From Dipylidium caninum (Eukaryota > Platyhelminthes > Cestoda > Cyclophyllidea > Dipylidiidae), in assembly GCA_017562135.1 (NCBI GenBank), contig QEYB01000926.1, positions 682,001 through 746,000 on the forward strand: 64,000 bases of DNA. The letters are read 5' to 3'. Both the position numbers and the translations under genes were made by a program. Of the stretch, positions 48,665 through 58,333 are shown piece after piece. The notes below the pieces were generated by a model. It saw only the letters and a list, made by a program, of their open reading frames with translations. It had not been told where the DNA came from and searched no databases. Within the stretch, counting starts at the first letter, position 1; every line of letters starts with the position of its first letter.

Positions 48665-49614
48665 CGGTTGACTGTGGCTTGTGGGCGATGTTGGCCGCCG
48701 TTGCGCACAGTATGCCACGCCCCCACTGGTGACATGTGCCCGAGTTCTGCAAGGAGAGAAATGGGGGCGGGTTGGAGGGAACAATCGAATAACACCCACA
48801 TAGTCTGCCCGTCCGAGTGTTAGCGGTTAGGGAACTTGCCAATGCACCGTGTTACTTAGTCGTCGTGTCAACAGACCAACTTCACCACAGCATCTCACAT
48901 TACACCGCCCCTCAGCGCATAAACCGAGTCCACCTCGCCAGTGTAACCATCAACACAGGCTGACCACACGTCTGTCATGTGAAAGAGCCAAGCACACCAC
49001 TGCACTGCATTGCAGCGTGCAATTAGTGTTAGCTTGTAGCCACTCACACTAGAGGCAGCCTTTCCCCGCGGCGGAATGGAACGAGAGAGAAGGCGTGTTT
49101 AGAGGAAGTGCCAAACCATGTGAAGCGAAGAAAATGTCAGGGTGCTAAGTGAGACGCTCACTGGCAAGGCTTGACAGCACGTCATGCAGATTAAGTGACC
49201 ACTGGGCCCCAACCGTGTGTCGTTCGGTGTGCATTTACAGATTTGACATGTTCCGCAGGCCCTTTCTATTTTCCACAGCCGCTCTAACCCCACCTGAGTC
49301 GCCAAGTTGACCAAATCTCACAGATTGTCCGCATATTCTCCTCCATTTGGCGACACGTAACTTGGTAGGACAGAGTCCAAGTCGCATTCAAGACCTCTCA
49401 AACACCCGCATTACACGTAAACCTCAATAGGCAAACTCTTGTCCCATGCACGTAAAAAGCTGAAACCCAGCTCCTTAGAGCCATAAGGCAATAAGGCACA
49501 GCCATGTACCAGCAGCATTCTGGAGTCACGTAGCAAATGCATCAGTAGCTGTTGCGTCTTATGCTGCTGCAGAAAACGTAGCTGGCCGAGAAGAAGCATT
49601 CTGCACTTGTCCAT
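48665..49614 (-). pseudogene. CBL-type gene, copy C (decayed)
   Basis: Minus-strand remnants of three CBL exons: an SH2-type exon within about 49590-49460, the RING first half 49360-49162, and the RING second half 48746-48665, the last two with the same exon lengths as in copies A and B. Two zinc ligands are lost. The conserved EPCGH reads GPSGH (Cys to Ser) and CPQC reads CHQW (Cys to Trp), so the RING could not fold normally. The SH2-type exon has in-frame stops. Introns are closer to copy A than to copy B, implying A and C arose by a later direct duplication. Confidence 0.75.
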
Positions 49615-50529
49615 TTTACTGAACGGGGGAGGAAAGGCGAGTGAGGTAGCTTCCCTTCCAGGGCTTGCTCAACGTTGATAGGAGAGTGCGTGGGTGACAA
49701 TGAGCCTCTGAGCAATGGAAGCCCACTACTTCATCTAGTAAAATCCATCATGTAGGCATGTATTAGTAGATGTAGTCGGCGATATTAACCGTATTAATAC
49801 GAATTCGGACTAATTATTGGCTACTAGGAATTTCCTCACCAACTCATGTGTGTCTTGAACTCGCAACCATTGTCCAACAAAGCATCCGTCAACTCAATGA
49901 AGCTTATGTCTGGGGACGGACTGGACCGGCTGGCGAACGATTTCTGGGTGAGGGACAATTTTTTGTTGACGTGGGCAGCCAACTTTGAGTTAGTTTACTC
50001 TGTTCTCCTCCTTCTATTGTAGTTCATTGAACATGGCCGGGAATTTCGGCTTCTTAACATTAACCATCATCATGCCAGTTCAACACTTACCACCCATTCA
50101 CTTTTATTGCTATAAAGATACCACGTTGCGCCTTCACCACCCAGTCTGATGGCACCGTTTACTGCTCCGCCCTAATTGGTGCTCTAGTGGCAACACCTCA
50201 CACTGCGACTTACTGACCATTGAGCCGATATTTCAAAAACAAGCATTACCCTCACCGTAAGTAGGAACAAATTTGAGGGAAAAAAAATCACCACGACAAG
50301 GCGATATTCAAACACCTCGCTTCCTCATTGGACTCTCAAACCAAACTGGTCAACGGGAATTAAGAAGAAAGTAGAAGTGACGTAGGCAACTGCGCCCATT
50401 ATCTCACACGTAAAACAGTCTTATTCCGGCAGATGTGAATTCTGCGGAGATGCTAATAGTCCCGGTAAGAAAGGCCAAAACTGCACGCATCGGTTCACGA
50501 GTCTCGGGCTGGAGAAGCCCCGTAAACCA
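49615..50529. other. CBL-C upstream flank
   Basis: No gene. It contains the 49.86-50.16 kb block shared with 45.63-45.90 kb. The rest is unremarkable. Confidence 0.5.
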
Positions 50530-51105
50530 CCAATTCATCTGGCATGCTGTTACAATACAGCTTCATACACCCATGGCAAGCCTCTGAGTGGAATCTCGTC
50601 GAAAGACATCCTCGTCACCAGACGGTGGAATGCTCATCCAGTGATCCACTCTTCCTTCCTATGATCAAACAAGTGAGAGCATAGCAGTGGCGGAGTCCTC
50701 TTTTCGTGCAGTCAAATGATGTCATTCATGAGAAGATACCCACGAAGAAAACGGCCCAGCATTGCTCCGTTGGCACGGCGCAACACTACTGCATGGGAAC
50801 GCTGAAACTCGACAAAATAAAGTTTTCCTTACTGTTGACAAATTAAGTAACTTCTCTGCAATGTGAAAATTTACCACATCCTCCATATTTATCCAAGGTT
50901 TTACAGACCGATTATTAACTTTTGAGGAATTATGAATTATATCTAAGAGAAACGGTTGCAGTTACTTAAACGGCGTTGTGAAGACGTGGAAGCATTTATT
51001 AGCGCTAAAAGTAGAGAGTATTTCACAACGGTGCGTATGCTTTGCCCAATCGTTGGCATGATATCGTTGATGGCAATGGATGTTACTTCACCCAGATGGT
51101 TGTGT
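50530..51105 (+). repeat. Diverged copy of the XRN2 intron 2 segment
   Basis: Collinear with 34780-35115 in gapped blocks (see that entry), with extra sequence between 50710 and 50900. An open frame at 50956-51150 has no recognisable family. Confidence 0.45.
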
Positions 51106-51459
51106 TTGCGCGGTTTCCATCTCATTAGCCTCAACAGTCCGATCGTGTAATCTGCAATAATTTACGACATTGCATTTACATCAATCCGCGCGCCTTCCTC
51201 AGTCTCTCGCCATTTGTTGGTATTACAACTAAGCTTATAGGACCTTCCACGTTGCCATCCCAAGCGACTTGGCGAATGAAGAGGGACGAGGAAGGGGGCG
51301 AGGACATCGCGACTAGTGGCCCAGTAATCCTAGCTAATCCGACCCCTCATCACTACCCTCGCATTCACGTAGCACTGGCATGGTCTGAGCTCTTAGTACA
51401 AAATGAACTTTCGAATTTTGCTGTTATTTTGATATCTCCCACTATTTAGGTAGAGTAGA

Positions 51460-51780
51460 AGTTAAAAGAAGAGTTTGTAAGATGAGTCAAATGGAACAAA
51501 AAATACGTATTTCCAACCACATCCGAGACCAGCTTGTAGGAATGAGGCCTGTGGGCATGAAGGCAGACCCATCAAGTGCTAAAAGTGCCACTTCGTGGAA
51601 ATTCGAAGACACGAGGAAGATCTCGAAGGCAGTACGCAGTCTAAAACGCTATCGCAGGCTTCATTTCAAACATGGCAACGAAGGCAACCGAAAAAATTCT
51701 CAATCCGCATCTGTTTAAATCTTACCGCCACTCGTTTAAAACATTTTACCCCGGAACAGGTCGAACCGCAGTCTTAGTAA
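51460..51780 (+). repeat. Unidentified repeated exon-like fragment, copy 2
   Basis: A decayed relative of the next copy. AAATTCGAAGACA is followed by matching but frame-shifted sequence. The two copies lie head to tail with a period of about 345-400 bp. Confidence 0.5.
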
Positions 51781-51884
51781 TGACGTTAGGAATTTTATCT
51801 GATGTTAAAAAAGGAAATGCTGTAAGTTCAGTCAAGTGGAACGAAAAATACGAAATTCTAACTAATTTCGACGTTAGCTTGTGG

Positions 51885-52330
51885 TATTGAAGTGGTTGAT
51901 AGAGAAGATAGAACTATCAAAATTCCTCATGTGCCGGCCCGGAAAATGCCATTTCTGTAAAATTCGAAGACATGATGAGGGAGTTTAAGGTCCCACCGCC
52001 GGCTACATTTTCAATTATGGTGGCGAAACCAGCACGAGAAATTTCTCAACTCGATTCCGATTTTAGTCATGCCGCTATTCGCTTCATGCATCCCCCTCCA
52101 CCTAAGAAAGTTAAGTTTACTGCAGCAGTGATTTAATGCTGTCACGTCATTCCCATCGGAAGCAGTTGGACCGAGACCTCAGAATTGGCTAAATCTACCT
52201 TCAGGGACGGTGCAAACTTAGGTATCGGGCACGTGTTCCAACTTTCCTCCATGAATCTGCCTACTTTTCCGCTAAATGAGCTCAAGTCCAAGTCAGGAAT
52301 TTCATCTTCGGTGAAAAACTAGGGGACATA
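51885..52330 (+). repeat. Unidentified repeated exon-like fragment, copy 3 (best preserved)
   Basis: One frame encodes FEDMMREFKVPPPATFSIMV, continues with PAREISQLDSDFSHAAIRFM and HPPPPKKVKFTAAVI, then TAA at 52135-52137. It reads like the last exon of a real gene, followed by 3' flank also shared with copy 1. I do not recognise the family. Confidence 0.5.
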
Positions 52331-54219
52331 TGATTAAGATTTCGTCAGGAAGAAACACGAGGAAGTGACTTGTTTGTCCGCCGGCGGTGCCAATGGGTGG
52401 TCGCTAACTCACAGAAATTTCTTGGTGGTGGAGGCGAGGAAGAACGTTGTGAAGACTGCAGGACATTAGTATGAGTTGTTAAAGTGAAGAGAAGTGGCGT
52501 TGCGCCTGTGGATGTCGCAGATCGAATGGTCGGAAGGTGTCGCCTCAGCACACCATGTCCCTGCCTGCGTATAACACGTTGTTCGAAGGGATTACCATTG
52601 GCAACAGGGCAGGTACCGATGATATGTAGGTTTGCTGCTTCTAGCTCTCCTTGTTTGTGATTATAATCAGTATATTCAGGACTTAGTTAAATGGGCCACG
52701 TGACCTATTAAGCTGCCGTGCAATAACTGACCCCCAAGTAGTCGCACGTTATCGGGCAGTTGAGGTACAGGACTTGTAACACGTAACTAGGCTACTTTTT
52801 CGTCGCATCCTCTCTGATATTGCTTAGGCAACTTGAAATCTTAACAATACCCCTCTCCTATATCTAAGGATCCATCCAGGCCACCCGAAACTTCTAATTT
52901 TCGGCTTCTCTTGGATCCAATATCTAACTTTTAGATTGAGAATCGTACTTATCTCCACATTTCCTACTCAGTTTTTCAGCACAACAGCTAAGTTATTAAA
53001 CTTTTACCAATTCAGTGCCTTGACGCTAGGGCTACGTATGGCAGCTATGCCATGGGATTGAGTGATGTGGATATGGTGAATAATAAAGCGGAATGGGAAT
53101 AAAATAATTGCCGCGGCAATGAAGAAATAATGTAACATTAGTTCAAAAGAACGTAACTAACCCGCATAACTAGTTTCTTGTGAATAACACTCATGCAAGA
53201 TATAAATTGAATGTTCAGCAGTGATGTCTGACCTGCACTCCCGTGGTTTCAAGATTTTTTTTCATCCATATCAGCTTTCACCTATCACCGCTGCAAGTTT
53301 AAGTAAAGTTCCATAGATTGTTGAAAAAGGAGTCCAGAAAAAAGGAATAGGAGGTTCAAACTTGAACCGTGTCCCTACCATTTGTTGGAAGAATCAACTG
53401 TTACGACTAACTGCTTCCAATATCACTTGCGACAAAAATGGCAGAAGGACGGACGTTCGGGAACACAGCAATTACGGGTGATATCAGCCCACTCCGGGAG
53501 GAGCCAAGAGAGTTCATGAGACCAGGCTAGTCCTCCCCTTACCAAGTTGATAACAAAAACTAATTTAAGTTCTGACTTGAATTATAGTCAAACTAAACAT
53601 GCGAAATTAGTCTGGATTAATGTTATGACCTGCAACGTGCTTTTAGATGAGGCGAACACTTACGGTGGAAGCATCCCGGTGCCTATATTACACCAGACAC
53701 CCTCGGTAGTCATCCTAATACTTGTAACTCCAATGTCTTATAAGCACTTGACATTTAGCCACCTATAACTCTTCTTCCTTCCAGACTAATCAACGAATCC
53801 GCAGACGTATCCTACGTCTCTTCCTTTCCTGCTGCGCCCACGGCACTGAAGCTAATCAAACGAGCTCGAGCTCAACCACCTGACATAACCAATTGGCCAA
53901 GCCAAAATAAACCCCCATTTTAATAGACTTCTTTATCAATAGCACCAAATTGTTTTCCTCAAAGTGTTCGAGACTTATCTGTGGAACCACGGGGTAACCC
54001 ATATCCCAACATTCGTGAAAAATGTAATGCAAATTTGGAGATATAAATATGAAAAAAACTTGAGGGGACATTGAAAGCAACGCAATAAGGTCACAAACAT
54101 GTTATTGCATTCAGGAAATGAAACAGAAGGTTCAGGACAAAGATGTATAATTGCAAAAAAATCACGGGAAGTAATCACATTCAGCAAAATTAAAATGCAC
54201 AAGGTTAATAAGCAAAGTA
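52331..54219. other. Spacer and AP2 sigma 3' flank
   Basis: No supported gene. The last few hundred bases are AT-rich and lie downstream of the AP2 sigma stop on the minus strand, consistent with a 3' UTR. There is no poly-A tract directly after the stop. Confidence 0.5.
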
Positions 54220-54649
54220 TCACTCCAAGGAGGAGAGCAACAACATCTGTTTAAGCACTTTTGTCTGACTGGTTTCTCTTATTTCGCCGGCGAGAAACAT
54301 CTCGTCGACGACAGTGTAGACCTTGTAGAAATTGAAAACCAGGTCCAATTCACAGACATTGTGGAACAGTTCATTAAGAACCTCGACAAAATTGTGGATA
54401 GCTTCAAGGTGAGCAAGGCTGTTATCCATTATGTCGATGCATATGCAGAAGTAAAGGCCGGCATACCGTCTATAAACAATTTTTAAAATTTCTAAATTCA
54501 ACGAAGTTAGTATGCTTGACGTCTCGAACAGTGACAAGGGCGTGGACTTCTTCAATTAGCTTCTGTTTCTCCGTGTCCGCCAAGTTCATGTACCATTTGG
54601 CGAGACGGGTCTTTCCCGCTCGGTTTTGAATGAGAATAAACCTAATCAT
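54220..54649 (-). CDS. AP2S1: AP-2 complex subunit sigma, intronless, with one-base frameshift
   Basis: AP2 sigma is the small subunit of the clathrin adaptor AP-2. It recognises dileucine cargo signals at the plasma membrane in endocytosis. From ATG at 54649 the frame gives [20 protein letters not shown] and continues [18 protein letters not shown] (56 codons). One extra A in an A5 run near 54482 then shifts the frame. The rest, including [52 protein letters not shown] and [16 protein letters not shown], continues to a TGA. Ignoring that base the product is 142 residues, exactly the family length. Such strong conservation with a single homopolymer indel suggests either a functional gene with a base error or a recent retrocopy. 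The absence of introns favours a retrocopy, the absence of a 3' A-tail does not. Confidence 0.85.
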
Positions 54650-57600
54650 GGCTCAGCGGACCGCTCTCACTGGGATTGGGTACGCAGTATTTTCAATTCT
54701 GCGTTCGTCTGTGTAGCAAATCAAACAAAATTATTGAAAATCGTATAACGAGGTAATGGAGTTGCTACCTAACATGGAACCAGATGATTTATTACGACAC
54801 GGTAGTATATCTCTTTCGGGGCAAGACAAGATTTTTGGGATTGTGTCGCAAGAACATCCTTAAAAGTACATAAATGTTGAAGAATCTGTACAGCGTTTTT
54901 GCAATGACTACTCTGAATATCCGATATAGTTCAATGCATTTGGTTATTGCTCAAATTAAATATTTGCATTTAATTCTGTTTGGTGCGCTTTTGAAGTGAC
55001 CCCATCATCAGTCACCTGGGGTTGGCCATTGGCAGTAGTAGAGACTATCAACGTATGGCACGACGGCTACATTCCACTATATATTGTAACGACTCGTAAT
55101 TACTATCCCACACCACATTAAGATGAAAAATTTAGACGGCAAAGAGACTAGGGAAAATGGTGAGAGAAGATCCTAATAGTTTGAAATAATGAAATTCAAC
55201 CTAGATCGCAGGATACTTTTGAGGTTTAGAAAAACCGGGATAATATGGGTGACTTGAGTCTTTATGAATTGCGGTCTCGGAATAGTACGTGAAACGTTGT
55301 CGAACGTCTTGGTTCTTCACGTGTTAATATGCGTGGATTGCCGAATTATTACAACTTCAGCTAGATTCGTGAAAAAGTAAAGCCAAGAAGTGAATAGATT
55401 GGAGTAAGTCGATTTTAATTCACCGATTCCACTTTTAGCGACTACCTCGTGGTTTCTATACGTATTGATGCATAAATGACTTCTGAAATTTAGCACAGCC
55501 CATGCCAATTGTCCGACTTACGAGGAAAGAAGCGTAATTGGTGCTTAACCCGGCGCGGGGTTTGTATTCCTAATCTTTAGATACTGCTTCGATGTCCCAC
55601 TCCTTGACGCAATCATTACGGCTCACACGACTTCCAATTTCCCACATGTGTATGCCAAAATCAAGAGAAACAGGCTTCAAATTAACTTAATCGCCAATAC
55701 AGTGCCACGCGTGATTTTTTCACGATCTACTAAACGTTTAATTACATACTTGTAAGCCCTTATTGTATTGTAAATGAACAGGAAAACGTGGCTAACGCTT
55801 TTTTATAAATAATTTTATACTCCAAAGGGGAGTGTGTTGCTCCATGATGCAAAAGAGGCCAGAGATATACATCGTCAAGCCCCTCTATTCCAATTTAACA
55901 TCGTTATCACGGTCTTCCATCATGACCACTTCAGGGTAACTGCTTTGTACAACCAAAACACTACCTCACAGTCCGACGATGTGAATGGAATAGTTTCCGC
56001 GTTTGAGAGGGTGCATAAAAAATGCACTTTAGAGACTTGGGAAAAATTTTTGTCTCCCGACTGTCCTTCTAATTCGGAAAATACTTTATTTCGAAGAAAG
56101 ATGCTATTTTGAGTTTTATTTTTGACAGATTCCACTTCCGTTTTGCATATGGGCGATACAGTGCCCGATTTAAGGCAGTTTTTTGCTGTTACCAGGTTAA
56201 TTTCTAGGTCTTTGTTGGTATCACTTCAAGCACGATTATTGAGCGTTAACGGAAATTGTAAAGCGTCCACTTATAGACTACCCGGAGACGCCTGGAATAC
56301 TTCTAATTAGAGGGTTAATGCAGTGCGCCTTTTCACGTTAAATCTTCTCCGCGGGGCTATACAGGGAATTAAAAAATTTATTTCGTCTCACCATATCCAA
56401 CTTCAGTGGTTGTATACACGGATTTAGGCACGATAAGTATCCAAGCTCATAAAGTACGATTTAGCTATGTTAACATTGTTGGGATCTTATGAACGCTGTT
56501 GCTCAACGGCGAGCTACAGAAGTTCTTTACTTTGAGCTTAGGTGAAGAGACGAACAAATATGCGCGGTATAATCTGAATATATGGCACGATGAAGTTTAT
56601 TTCAAATTAACCCTTTTAAGAACAGAAACTGGTTGCTTTTTCGTTAAAATGTTTTGATGGCAAGTTATTTTATATCGTCGAAAATGACTATGACTTTTGG
56701 TTTTACATACAGATGTTGCGTTAACATGCGCTATTTATTGTTCTAACATGTTGCGTAGAATTTGAGACGTTTCATTCAAGACCCGTTTAAGAAGTGTCTG
56801 AGTTAAAGTGGTGGCGACGCTATAAATAGAATAAAAGAAATAGCTTTTCGTAGTAGGTACTAAGAAATGAATCGGAGGACTAGAAAGACCTCACTCATTG
56901 AATCATCTGCCACCACGCCTTTGCAAGCTTTATTTGGCTTTAAACTGCTCAAGAATAAGTGGTCTTTAGTATCGTTTACGCGCCCCTAACCTCGTATCAC
57001 TCTTATATGAGAGTCGGCCTGATGGCGTAAGATTGCATGTGACAGTCCTTTTTGTCATTTCCAACTACTATGCGTTTATAGGGGAATGGAGCGGACCAGC
57101 AGAGAATATGATTAACTGTCATCAATTGGCTCGTCGCTTGGGATTGCAGCGTCTTATTTTGGAGTTGCACTTAAATCTCACCCCACGCTACTTTAGGTTA
57201 GATTTTCACGAAGTGACTCTTCGCCTAAACTTTTGTACAAAGGCATGTTGTACGAGACGCTAAAAGGGGTAAACCACTCGGGTCGGTTTTATTGTCGCTG
57301 TTGTCCCCAGGTGGAGCGGCGAACCGACTCTTCCAATATGCGTATTCTACCGCAAAAGGTGGAGGTGCTGCTTCTAAAAGTTCTTTAGAAGGTATTAATT
57401 GTAATCTTCACCTCACTGTGGCAATGACGTTGGAACAAATGCCACGTTGGAAATTGTGGGGTCTTATTTCAAAGACAGACAGTAAATCATAATTCATGTG
57501 AGTTATTGCCGCTAAAGCACCGTTTTGGGTGATGTGGCAAAAGATATCATCAAACGCGGTTAAAGAACCTATATAATTATTAATAATGTACTGGCCTTTG

Positions 57601-58333
57601 TATAATTACAGTGAAAGGAGGACAATGGGGTTAACTACCCTAAAGTTGTCTGTCTACATCGTCATGAAACTTAACTTAGGCAGGTTGGATAATAATTAGG
57701 CATGTTTTCTCGCCTACCTTAACGGACTACCTCAAATGCAACCGAAATGGGCCCCCGTATCGCCTGAAGGGGAAGGTAGATCTAGAATCCACTGTGTTTT
57801 GAAGATTAAAACTGGCACTTTTTTCATTTAATGTTAAATTGCGACAGTCAGGCGGCACGCTCTGTGTAGAGACAGGCCTGCTGCTTGGTTGAAATGTGAT
57901 TTAAAGGGAAAACCAAATGTTCATTGTTCAGGAGAGTATCGTCAACTGCGACTACTCAAACATGCACTGCGTGCACAGTTGTCTAAGCTGGAGTTTAGTA
58001 AACTAGGATTGGTTGTTTGGTGAGATCACACGACGAGGCATTTGAGGGTGAGCACCAAAGCTCCTTCACAGGCTGCATTTAAGATCGTGCCTCACTCTGC
58101 CTTTCGATGGCTTCTCCGCCAGCGGTGCCGGTAAGTTGAACCGCCTTGTAGCTTAAGCAGGAGAATGGCAAGACCCCATCACCAAGGCCTAATAAAACTC
58201 CTTCCAGCCTGTCACTGCCTTCAAGTAAATTTGTCTCCCCTAGCACCTCCTCGAACTCCTAACTTCCTCCACACTCGAATTGCCCATAATAAGACGAGTT
58301 GTGACCGATAGTATGAAGTTGCCTTAAATTTGA
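54650..58333. other. Spacer between AP2 sigma and CBL-B
   Basis: Several open frames (55834-56112, 57033-57263 and 57292-57492, all plus) look moderately protein-like but match no family I know. The second and third could be adjacent exons, with a TTGTCCCCAG acceptor at 57302-57311. I do not call a gene. Confidence 0.4.
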
